Shown: in pieces, positions 1-5,105 of the stretch
How the letters are laid out: the number at the start of each line of letters is the position of its first letter
Position numbering within the stretch: position 1 is the first letter of the stretch
Assembly (NCBI GenBank): GCA_021151625.1
Contig: JAGKWY010000164.1
Location: 1 to 5,712 of the forward strand
Reading direction: 5' to 3'
DNA length: 5,712 bases
Source of the DNA: Gammaproteobacteria bacterium
Lineage (GTDB): Bacteria > Pseudomonadota > Gammaproteobacteria > Pseudomonadales > Cellvibrionaceae
The notes under the pieces: model-generated
Database searches by the model: none
What the model saw: only the letters and a program-made list of their open reading frames with translations
Told to the model about the DNA's origin: nothing
Program-made: the position numbers and the translations under genes

Positions 1-21
1 TGGGTTGTTGTACTTTGGCAT
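1..21 (-). CDS. IS3-family transposase OrfA, first seven codons only
   Basis: An ATG at 21-19 on the minus strand opens a frame reading MPKYNNP to the window edge. It is preceded by the purine-rich ribosome site GAAAGAGGTG at 7 to 10 bases. In IS3 elements orfA starts shortly inside the left inverted repeat and encodes the helix-turn-helix DNA-binding part. The DDE catalytic part comes from orfB by programmed frameshifting. Only the extreme N-terminus is visible, so the assignment rests on the adjacent IS end rather than on protein similarity. Confidence 0.6.
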
Positions 22-26
22 GTTAG

Positions 27-52
27 CACCTCTTTCATATTGAAAAGAGGTG
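27..52 (-). promoter_or_regulatory. Inverted repeat masking the transposase ribosome site
   Basis: CACCTCTTT (27-35) and AAAGAGGTG (44-52) are perfect 9-bp inverted arms separated by 8 bases. On the minus-strand transcript the 3' arm contains the AGAGG ribosome site of the orfA start at 21. The 5' arm lies at the inner edge of the terminal repeat. A transcript entering from outside the element would fold and hide the ribosome site, a protection known from other insertion sequences such as IS10 and IS50. The repeat is seen directly; the function is inference. Confidence 0.5.
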
Positions 53-75
53 TCCACTAAAGCGGGGGAAGTTCA

Positions 76-102
76 TGCGCGGGTTGCTACACTTTGTTAG
101 CT
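76..102 (-). other. Possible attC half-site cut by the IS element
   Basis: On the minus strand, 5 bases after the stop of the small ORF, AGCTAAC (102-96) is followed by AAAGTGTAGC and a GC-rich CCCGCGCA that runs into the IS tip. An integron cassette ends with an attC site whose first box is RYYYAAC placed close to the stop codon. AGCTAAC matches that box with one deviation. The partner box GTTRRRY would lie beyond the IS, outside the window, so the site cannot be verified here. Confidence 0.22.
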
Positions 103-107
103 TTTTA

Positions 108-509
108 CTATGTTGGCCAAATATACTTACAGTTGATGACATAGTAAGACTTCAATACAGGCATTTTTCTCATTTTAAATAGCTCAGGCACACCACCGAA
201 ACGCTTTTCATATACATTAACTGCACGCAAACGGCGGATACGCCACAGTCCGAATTCAGGACGACCAACATTAAGATTTCCTGCTTCACGCGTTGCAAAT
301 CTGTGAATTAGAGTTTTAAGTTGGCTTTGAGGGATTTTTTGCCACGTAACAACTCGAAGCAATTCACTTCCCTTTTTCAACTTCCACTTATTTTTCAGGA
401 CTTCCACTCCATAGCTAACATTTATATACCGCGCATGCGCGATATCTCTCTTTAGATTAATTTTAAAAAGAATTATTAACTCATTGGCGCAAAAGAAAAA
501 TAACGGCAA
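108..509 (-). CDS. Unrecognised small basic protein in a cassette-like block
   Basis: An open frame of 133 codons runs on the minus strand from a TTG at 509 to a TAG at 110-108. I do not recognise the product. It is strongly basic, with many Lys and Arg around residues 15-50 and 70-115, and a hydrophobic N-terminal stretch (PLFFF, LIILF). No signal peptide or catalytic motif is evident. There is no in-frame ATG near the 5' end and no Shine-Dalgarno sequence. The frame is closed by the TAG inside the GTTAG motif, 12 bases before the TTG. Its position between two GTTAG/CTAAC boxes resembles an integron gene cassette, where unknown ORFs with poor ribosome sites are common. It could equally be a chance ORF or decayed gene. 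Confidence 0.35.
   Translation of the reverse strand: MPLFFFCANELIILFKINLKRDIAHARYINVSYGVEVLKNKWKLKKGSELLRVVTWQKIPQSQLKTLIHRFATREAGNLNVGRPEFGLWRIRRLRAVNVYEKRFGGVPELFKMRKMPVLKSYYVINCKYIWPT
430..441. repeat. 12-bp perfect palindrome CGCGCATGCGCG
   Basis: The 12 bases equal their own reverse complement and stand out as a GC island within AT-rich surroundings. They lie inside the small minus-strand ORF. The core GCATGCG recurs in the palindrome at 537-548, and TGCGCG begins immediately next to the IS tip at 76. Confidence 0.6.
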
Positions 510-519
510 ATTACGCTGG

Positions 520-588
520 CTCTAACGGGTTTAAACCACGCATGCGTGTTATTCACCCTATTCAGTGCGCATTATCATTCCATTAGCT
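520..588 (-). other. attC-like stretch upstream of the small ORF
   Basis: On the minus strand the stretch opens with AGCTAAT (588-582) and closes with GTTAGAG (526-520), just before the small ORF. Its length, near 69 bases, is in the range of attC sites. Outer bases CTAATGG and CCCGTTAG are partly complementary, and the interior holds imperfectly pairing TGCGCAC and ATGCGTG blocks. The opening box resembles the AGCTAAC found after the ORF stop. Both closing and opening boxes deviate from the RYYYAAC/GTTRRRY consensus, so this is a weak call; simple palindrome-rich intergenic DNA is the alternative. Confidence 0.22.
528..548. repeat. Two fused palindromes, GGTTTAAACC and CACGCATGCGTG
   Basis: GGTTTAAACC (528-537) and CACGCATGCGTG (537-548) are each perfect palindromes and share the C at 537. 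They lie about 185 bp upstream of the AraC-type gene and within the attC-like stretch. They could be protein-binding sites or part of a folded recombination site; nothing in the window decides this. Confidence 0.6.
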
Positions 589-652
589 CACCTAAGCTGC
601 TGAATATATAGGTTTTTATATCAAGCAGGTAGTATTTTTTGAGAAGTGTAAA

Positions 653-677
653 GGCGGTTATTTGTGCATGGCGGTTA
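653..677 (+). promoter_or_regulatory. Direct repeat GGCGGTTA, 17-bp period, upstream of the AraC gene
   Basis: GGCGGTTA occurs at 653-660 and again at 670-677, spaced 17 bases start to start. A second repeated word, TTTGTGC, occurs at 661-667 and 704-710. AraC-family regulators usually bind tandem direct half-sites, and the pair sits 55 bp before the regulator's start codon. An autoregulatory operator is therefore plausible but unproven. I see no convincing -35/-10 pair in 589-731. Confidence 0.3.
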
Positions 678-731
678 GGGTTTTTGCGCGGTAGGATTGG
701 GGCTTTGTGCTCTGGCCAGATTTAAACTCCT

Positions 732-1928
732 ATGAACATTCTCCAGACTTCACTCTTCGCCATCGCCATAGGTTATTGCCTGTTGTGTGCAGTTAATTTG
801 CGCAGTTGGTTGCCACGTTGGCGGTTGCGGTATTTTGCGGTGTTTTTGTTGTTAGAAGCGGTGGGATTTGGGTTTGAGTGGTTGATGTTGCACCCGGAGA
901 GCGGATTTAAATCCTTGTGGCTTGGCGGGTTGATGTTGTTGTCTTTGTTAATTGGGCCTTGCCTTTGGCTATGTACCCTGGAGATTACGCGGCAGCAAAC
1001 TCCCAGTCCTTTTGTTTTACCCTTAGCGCACAAATGGTTACTGCTGGTAGCCAGCCTGTGTTTGGCTCCCCTGCTCCTCTCGGCCCATGGGGGGACATTC
1101 TTTGGGAATACAGAACAGCCGGTATCCACCTACCAGGCGATGTTTATTCACGGCACTATGTTGATCAGCATTGGAATATTTACCTTGCAGGTTCCTATGT
1201 TGACGGTAAGGATTCGCTTGTTATTACAGGAATATGAACAGCGAATTACAGCGAATTTTTCTAACCTGCATGAACACTCACTACAGGCATTGAACTGGCT
1301 ATTGCTGATTCTGCTGGTGAAATGGTTGATGGCTATTCTGCGCACCCTTCACTGCATGTATATAGGGCCGGTGGGTGGACTGGGCATCAATCTGTTTATG
1401 ACCATTGAGATTGTTTTTACCCTGCGCGCACTTTTCGCGTTGTCCCGGTTGCAACCAGCATCAGATTTTGTAACGAGTGACATAAAGATTGAAAGTGATT
1501 CTTCAGTTGAAGGGTTATCGTCTCCATCCAGCAATATAGCCCCCCAAAAATATGCCAACTCACCACTGGATGAGTCAATACGCAAACGCATACTTGGAAA
1601 ACTGCATAATGCGATGGAAACTGAAAAGCTCTATGCGCAAGCCAATTTGAATTTGCGACAGCTGAGTGAGTATTTAAATGAGAGCCCGCACTATTTGTCG
1701 CAAGTGTTAAACCAGAATTTGCAACTCAGTTTCTACGAGTGGGTTAACCGTTATCGAATTGACGCAGCCAAACTGTTATTAATTTCCCAGGCACACAAAA
1801 CCATTCTCACGATTGCAGAAGAAGTTGGCTTTAATTCCAAATCCACCTTCAATGCTGCCTTTCGCCAATACACAGGGGTAACTCCCAGTGAGTTTCGCCA
1901 ACAAAAGCCGGAAATAGCGAGCAATTAA
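732..1928 (+). CDS. Membrane-bound AraC-family transcriptional regulator
   Basis: The 398-residue protein has two parts. The N-terminal 240 residues contain about seven hydrophobic helices (roughly 4-22, 33-51, 62-81, 100-118, 137-157, 185-203 and 215-238), so it should sit in the inner membrane. A polar Ser-rich linker (244-278) leads to a C-terminal AraC/XylS DNA-binding domain (about 282-392). The first helix-turn-helix is near LRQLSEYLNESPHYLSQVLN (308-327). The second carries the family signature IAEEVGFNSKSTFNAAFRQY followed by TGVTPSEFR. Such regulators are thought to sense an envelope or periplasmic signal through the membrane part. The ATG at 732 begins the first helix directly but has no Shine-Dalgarno sequence, so translation may be weak. 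The secreted hydrolase-like gene 78 bp downstream on the same strand is a natural target or partner, which is inference. Confidence 0.88.
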   Translation: MNILQTSLFAIAIGYCLLCAVNLRSWLPRWRLRYFAVFLLLEAVGFGFEWLMLHPESGFKSLWLGGLMLLSLLIGPCLWLCTLEITRQQTPSPFVLPLAHKWLLLVASLCLAPLLLSAHGGTFFGNTEQPVSTYQAMFIHGTMLISIGIFTLQVPMLTVRIRLLLQEYEQRITANFSNLHEHSLQALNWLLLILLVKWLMAILRTLHCMYIGPVGGLGINLFMTIEIVFTLRALFALSRLQPASDFVTSDIKIESDSSVEGLSSPSSNIAPQKYANSPLDESIRKRILGKLHNAMETEKLYAQANLNLRQLSEYLNESPHYLSQVLNQNLQLSFYEWVNRYRIDAAKLLLISQAHKTILTIAEEVGFNSKSTFNAAFRQYTGVTPSEFRQQKPEIASN

Positions 1929-1931
1929 GTA

Positions 1932-1947
1932 CGGCCCGATCGGGCCG
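1932..1947 (+). terminator. 16-bp GC palindrome after the AraC gene, weak terminator candidate
   Basis: CGGCCCGATCGGGCCG is a perfect palindrome 3 bases after the AraC gene stop. As RNA it can form a 6-bp GC stem with a GATC loop. The following bases are GACGCCATTTT, a short T run set back by seven bases, so it is not a canonical intrinsic terminator. It may attenuate read-through into the next gene or act as a protein site in the 78-bp gap. Confidence 0.35.
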
Positions 1948-2006
1948 GACGCCATTTTGCTTGCACTCACCTAGCCTCCGCTTATTGCCCAACAACCGGA
2001 GGACTT

Positions 2007-3074
2007 ATGAAACACGTAAATCTATTAATCAAAACCCTGCTACTGTTTTTTTGCTTTACCACTTACACCGAGGCCGCCAGCAGCCAGATCACCGAATTTA
2101 CTCTTAGCTCCAAAGCACTTGATGGAAACCTTATAGGGCTAAACCCGGAGCGAAAAATCCGCGTTTACCTGCCTGAGTCTTATGCCAACGGCCAGCAAAA
2201 ATATCCGGTGATCTATTACTTTCACAGCCTGAGCTGGAGCAATGAGAAATTTTTTGCTGATGGCAGAGTGCAACACACATTGGACGAAGCAATCCAGCAA
2301 GGAAAACTGACTGATTGTATTCTGGTGGCAGGCGATTTTTCTGGCCCTGGTCTGGGGAGCTTTTATGGCAATGCCCCGAGCAGCGGCCGCTGGATGGATC
2401 ACATCACCCGGGAATTGATTCCTGCCATAGATCAACGGTTTCGCACCCGGCAATCCGCCAATGCACGCGCGGCAATTGGGGATATGCTCGGTGCCTATGC
2501 CGCAATCAAACTCGCCATGGATTACCCCGGGTTATTTGGCAGTGTTTACGCCATGCATCCTTTTGGTACTGCCACGGGTGAAACGCTGATGACCTCCCGC
2601 CCCGATTGGAAGCAAATGAACCGAGCCAAAAGCTGGAAGGATCTGGAATCCCATATTTATTCACGCGTATTTATGCTGATGGCGCAGGCCTATTTACCCA
2701 ACCCGAATAAACCTCCCTTTTATGCCGACCTGATGGTTGATGTAGATAAAGATAATTTGGTAATCAACGCCGAAAAAATTGCCCTCCTGCAACAAAATTT
2801 TTTGCTGGATGTCCGCCTACCCACGCGCGCCAATAATTTGCGTCAGTTAAAAGGATTTAAAATGGATTGGGGTAGATACGATGACAATCCCGATCACGTT
2901 TACGCCAACCAGAAATTTACTCGCCTGCTCGATGACTTTGGTGTGAAGCACCAAGCCGAAGAATATTCAGGCAATGCCTGGAATCAATACTGGGAAGGTG
3001 AAGAGCGGTTTAAGAATGAGGTAATCCCTTTTTTACAACGGAATCTGGAACCCTTAAATAGCAGCAAATATTGA
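2007..3074 (+). CDS. Secreted esterase-like alpha/beta-hydrolase, probable pseudoenzyme
   Basis: The 355-residue protein has a signal peptide (hydrophobic 6-19, likely cut after TEA or EAA near residue 23) and then one alpha/beta-hydrolase domain of the putative esterase / CE1-like family (about 28-348). Family landmarks are RKIRVYLPESY (49-59), PVIYYFH (67-73), GRWMDHITRELIPAIDQRFRT (127-147), GDMLGAYAAIKLAMDYPGLFGSV (158-180) and the C-terminal EEYSGNAWNQYW (318-329). The nucleophile elbow, normally GxSxGG, reads G-D-M-L-G with Asp at 159. The C-terminal G-x-H position reads G-N-A with Ala at 324. The oxyanion HG motif reads HS (73-74). An acidic residue near 292-293 remains. Hydrolysis by the usual Ser-His-Asp triad therefore seems lost, suggesting a binding or sensing role. 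The start is fixed by GGAGG at 1998-2002, four bases before the ATG. Loss is judged from motif memory, not an alignment. Confidence 0.82.
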   Translation: MKHVNLLIKTLLLFFCFTTYTEAASSQITEFTLSSKALDGNLIGLNPERKIRVYLPESYANGQQKYPVIYYFHSLSWSNEKFFADGRVQHTLDEAIQQGKLTDCILVAGDFSGPGLGSFYGNAPSSGRWMDHITRELIPAIDQRFRTRQSANARAAIGDMLGAYAAIKLAMDYPGLFGSVYAMHPFGTATGETLMTSRPDWKQMNRAKSWKDLESHIYSRVFMLMAQAYLPNPNKPPFYADLMVDVDKDNLVINAEKIALLQQNFLLDVRLPTRANNLRQLKGFKMDWGRYDDNPDHVYANQKFTRLLDDFGVKHQAEEYSGNAWNQYWEGEERFKNEVIPFLQRNLEPLNSSKY

Positions 3075-3087
3075 AATTACTGCTATT
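3057..3087 (+). other. Inverted repeat over the esterase-like stop codon
   Basis: AATAGCAG (3057-3064) and CTGCTATT (3080-3087) are perfect 8-bp inverted arms around a 15-base loop that contains the TGA stop at 3072-3074. No T run follows, so it is not a standard terminator. It could stabilise the 3' end of the messenger. Confidence 0.3.
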
Positions 3088-3280
3088 AACCCATTACAGT
3101 TGGCACCTTAATTATCACCAATAGTTTTTCCAGTTTCAAAGACAGGAAAATTTACCTCAGAGTGTGATTAGTCGCGCAGGAAATAATTTTTTAGAAGAAC
3201 ACACTGACTCCGCTGCGATTATGGATTAAAAAATCCAATCACCTGCTGCGTTTACTGCTGTTAATAATTCGTCGTTTTCA
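3075..3280. other. Intergenic stretch before the PEP-CTERM gene
   Basis: I see no gene here. It is AT-rich and holds a small hairpin, TGGATT and AATCCA around AAAA at about 3224-3239. It also has a near-repeat of TTACTGCTATTAA (3077-3089) at 3252-3264, as TTACTGCTGTTAA. The promoter of the next gene should lie here but no convincing -35/-10 pair was found. Confidence 0.4.
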
Positions 3281-3287
3281 AAGGAGG
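3281..3287 (+). promoter_or_regulatory. Strong ribosome site AAGGAGG that fixes the 3293 start
   Basis: AAGGAGG matches the anti-Shine-Dalgarno sequence and ends five bases before the ATG at 3293. The alternative in-frame GTG at 3287 overlaps this site and cannot be served by it, so ATG 3293 is the start. Confidence 0.85.
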
Positions 3288-3292
3288 TGTTT

Positions 3293-3901
3293 ATGTTTGC
3301 AAAGCTAAAATTATTTATTGCCTCAACAATAGCGCTTACTTTCATCTTAATGTCCCCATTTACCTATGCCGTTTTTATTGATTTTGATGACCTTAATCCA
3401 GTTTATGATGAGGAATGGCCCTGTTGGTGCGATAACCCGTTGAGTGACGAATACCTGGATAAAGGGCTGCTGATTAACGGGGCTTGGGTGAATGGCGCTG
3501 ATCACGAAAATGTAATGCTTACCAGTAACTGGGCATCGCTGGAGTTTGTAGGCGATCTCCCATCATTAGTCAGCATGAATGTTACATCCCACTATGGCGA
3601 CGCAATTTTTCTGGAGGTCTATGGCACATCCGGATTTTTATATTCTATTTTCACCTCCGGCTGGCAAGGCTGGGAAGAAACCTCTACACCGGTTATTCCT
3701 GATGAATTTGTTTCCCTGCGCGCACTTGAAGGGATTAAATACATCACCATCCAGGGGTTTTATGGAATGCGCATTGGAGCTTCTATCGATAACCTAAACT
3801 TCACCTATGCGTCAGTCCCCGAGCCCTCACCACTATTGTTAATGCTTGCGGGATTAACCCTGATTCTGTGGCAGAGACGATTTAGTAGGGTAAGAAAATA
3901 A
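3293..3901 (+). CDS. PEP-CTERM sorting domain protein
   Basis: The 202-residue protein begins with a signal peptide (hydrophobic 7-20, likely cut after TYA at 26). A mature region rich in aromatic, Asp and Gly residues follows (about 27-173). It opens with FIDFDDLNP and closes with GASIDNLNFTY, a beta-sandwich-like pattern common in this class. The C-terminus is a full PEP-CTERM signal: VPEPSP at 175-180, a hydrophobic helix (181-193) and a basic tail QRRFSRVRK. Such proteins are exported, recognised by an exosortase of the EpsH/XrtA type, cleaved near PEP and released or attached to the surface, usually in bacteria making exopolysaccharide. No exosortase is in the window. CWC at 44-46 gives two close cysteines. 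A strong ribosome site precedes the start and an intrinsic terminator follows, so it is probably a single-gene unit. Its specific role is unknown. Confidence 0.85.
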   Translation: MFAKLKLFIASTIALTFILMSPFTYAVFIDFDDLNPVYDEEWPCWCDNPLSDEYLDKGLLINGAWVNGADHENVMLTSNWASLEFVGDLPSLVSMNVTSHYGDAIFLEVYGTSGFLYSIFTSGWQGWEETSTPVIPDEFVSLRALEGIKYITIQGFYGMRIGASIDNLNFTYASVPEPSPLLLMLAGLTLILWQRRFSRVRK

Positions 3902-3907
3902 CCTGAT

Positions 3908-3935
3908 ATGGCCGCTTCTGCGGCCATTTTTTATT
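3908..3935 (+). terminator. Rho-independent terminator of the PEP-CTERM gene
   Basis: ATGGCCGC (3908-3915) and GCGGCCAT (3920-3927) form a perfect 8-bp stem with a TTCT tetraloop, and a run of six T follows (3927-3932). It begins six bases after the stop codon, a textbook position. Confidence 0.92.
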
Positions 3936-3950
3936 CGGCACTTCCGTGTT

Positions 3951-3975
3951 ATTTGCCTGTAAAAATGCGGGCAAA
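3951..3975. other. Intergenic imperfect inverted repeat
   Basis: TTGCCTG and CGGGCAA pair over seven positions, one of them a G-T wobble, around an eight-base A-rich loop. No T run follows on the plus strand. It lies in the 239-bp gap between the PEP-CTERM gene and the next gene; its function is unknown. Confidence 0.25.
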
Positions 3976-4007
3976 CCCACACTGGATCACATCACCTGAT
4001 TAAAGGC

Positions 4008-4036
4008 TTGAAGCCCCGTGCAAAATGTAATCTAAT
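4008..4036 (+). promoter_or_regulatory. Candidate sigma-70 promoter for the 4141 gene
   Basis: TTGAAG (4008-4013) and TCTAAT (4031-4036) are separated by 17 bases and match the TTGACA/TATAAT consensus at four and five of six positions. It would give a leader of about 100 bases before the ATG at 4141. The strong terminator upstream means this gene needs its own promoter in this gap. Confidence 0.4.
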
Positions 4037-4140
4037 CCCACTTCAGATTTCATACTTATAAACACAACCAACGCATTCAGGCAATTCCGGTCAAATTTAC
4101 CTACAACCACAATAACGATTCCGTAATCACGGAGGTAAAG

Positions 4141-5040
4141 ATGAAACTTCTCTGCATACTACTCAGCGTCGCCCTATTGGTATTAGGCGGGCACTACACG
4201 GTGCTTTACCTGGATAACCAAACCCTTAGCCAGCAACTTACCAGGCAACAAGCGGATTTCGATACTCGCCTGCAACAGGAGCGAGTCACCTATCAAAAGA
4301 AAATTGATAGCCTGCAGGATTTCATTGCCTTCGGCCAAAATAACAAAACCCCGGTTATCAGCAACCCTGCCGCTCAAGCAGCTAATGCACCTGCCAAGGC
4401 AAGCGAATTGAGTGTTATGCAACAGGAAAACCTGAAACGCACTTTGGAGAAAAAATACAGCTTGTTGATGTCGCGCCTGGGCTTATCCGGTTTGGCGCAA
4501 AGTGAGTTGCAAAGCTTGCTGGAACAACGCGAACAAATCCTCAATGCAAGTAGCATTGGTTACTACTCATCGCAAAAAGAAATAGAAGAAGCAGTAAGTC
4601 GACAACAACAAGGCTTGGCAGACATTGACCGGCAAATTGCCCAGCTGCTTAGTTCACCGGATGATCGCAAGACCTATGAGCTGTTAAAAGATTCTGCCTA
4701 TGAGCAGTATCAAATGAATAACTTTTTTGATGAAGCCCAAGGCTCTGCACCTATCCCCATGGAAAAGCGTGAAGCCCTGCTGATTAGCAAGCTCGAACAA
4801 AAACAGGAATTTATGCGTTATATGGAGGCAAGTGGCCCCAGTATCCAAAATGCCTCTGCAGAAGAAAAACCTTTCTTAATCGAAAAAGCTCACGAAGCAT
4901 TGCACGATTACAAAGACAACTTCCTGAACAATGCGCGCAGTAATTTAACACCAGATCAATACGATGCGCTGCGCGAGCGCGAGCAAAAACAATTTGAAGA
5001 AATGTGGGAAAGTTTGAAAGCGGGATGGGGAGCACAATAA
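4141..5040 (+). CDS. Membrane-anchored periplasmic helical protein, function unknown
   Basis: The 299-residue protein starts with a single hydrophobic segment (4-23), likely an uncleaved signal anchor, as no clear cleavage or lipobox motif is seen. A Gln- and Lys-rich coiled-coil stretch follows (about 26-63), then a low-complexity Ala/Pro linker (71-88) and a long mostly helical region to the end. Two LSG/LTP-led segments, LSGLAQSELQSLLEQRE (115-131) and LTPDQYDALREREQKQFEEMW (269-289), recall the LTxxQ repeats of Spy/CpxP-like periplasmic proteins. Similar two-part helical proteins occur as hypothetical proteins in Gammaproteobacteria. I do not know a demonstrated function and do not assign one; a chaperone-like or envelope-stress role is speculation. 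GGAGGT at 4131-4136 supports the ATG at 4141. It is bounded by a terminator upstream and a convergent gene downstream, so it is probably monocistronic. Confidence 0.8.
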   Translation: MKLLCILLSVALLVLGGHYTVLYLDNQTLSQQLTRQQADFDTRLQQERVTYQKKIDSLQDFIAFGQNNKTPVISNPAAQAANAPAKASELSVMQQENLKRTLEKKYSLLMSRLGLSGLAQSELQSLLEQREQILNASSIGYYSSQKEIEEAVSRQQQGLADIDRQIAQLLSSPDDRKTYELLKDSAYEQYQMNNFFDEAQGSAPIPMEKREALLISKLEQKQEFMRYMEASGPSIQNASAEEKPFLIEKAHEALHDYKDNFLNNARSNLTPDQYDALREREQKQFEEMWESLKAGWGAQ

Positions 5041-5049
5041 GTATTGTGC
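5032..5049. other. Inverted repeat at the end of the 4141 gene
   Basis: GCACAATA (5032-5039) and TATTGTGC (5042-5049) are perfect 8-bp inverted arms overlapping the TAA stop. No T run follows on either side, so it is at most a weak terminator between the convergent genes. The remaining 5050-5105 shows nothing recognisable. Confidence 0.35.
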
Positions 5050-5105
5050 CCTTCCCTGCCTATATACCAACACAAGCCAGGCTCATCCAATGCAAGTCTA
5101 TTTAA

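Larger units (their letters stand above)
1..75 (-). mobile_element. IS3-family insertion sequence, orfA-proximal end (partial)
   Basis: Read on the minus strand from 75, the tip begins TGAACTTCCCCCGC and continues into TAGTGGACACC. This TGA tip, a C-rich run and then a GTGGACAC block is the layout I know for terminal inverted repeats of the IS3 subgroup of the IS3 family. The end is followed at 21 by an ATG with a ribosome site, the expected position of transposase orfA. The rest of the element, including its other end and target duplication, lies left of the window. The outer boundary at 75/76 is inferred from the TGA tip and could be off by a few bases. Confidence 0.72.

Noticed and set aside
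773..1129. Minus-strand ORF of 118 codons inside the AraC-type gene
   Set aside because: It is antisense to a clearly recognisable membrane/HTH protein and has no domain of its own.
2139..2453. Minus-strand ORF of 104 codons inside the esterase-like gene
   Set aside because: It is a shadow of the hydrolase frame, with no ribosome site or recognisable motif.
3287..3292. GTG start at 3287 for the PEP-CTERM protein
   Set aside because: The GTG overlaps the AAGGAGG ribosome site; ATG 3293 has correct spacing.
3579..3797. 72-codon plus-strand ORF within the PEP-CTERM gene
   Set aside because: It lies in another frame of a well-supported gene and has no ribosome site or known motif.
4051..4062. 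TATAAA at 4057-4062 as a -10 element
   Set aside because: The position 17 bases upstream holds AATCCC, with no -35 resemblance; the TTGAAG/TCTAAT pair is better.
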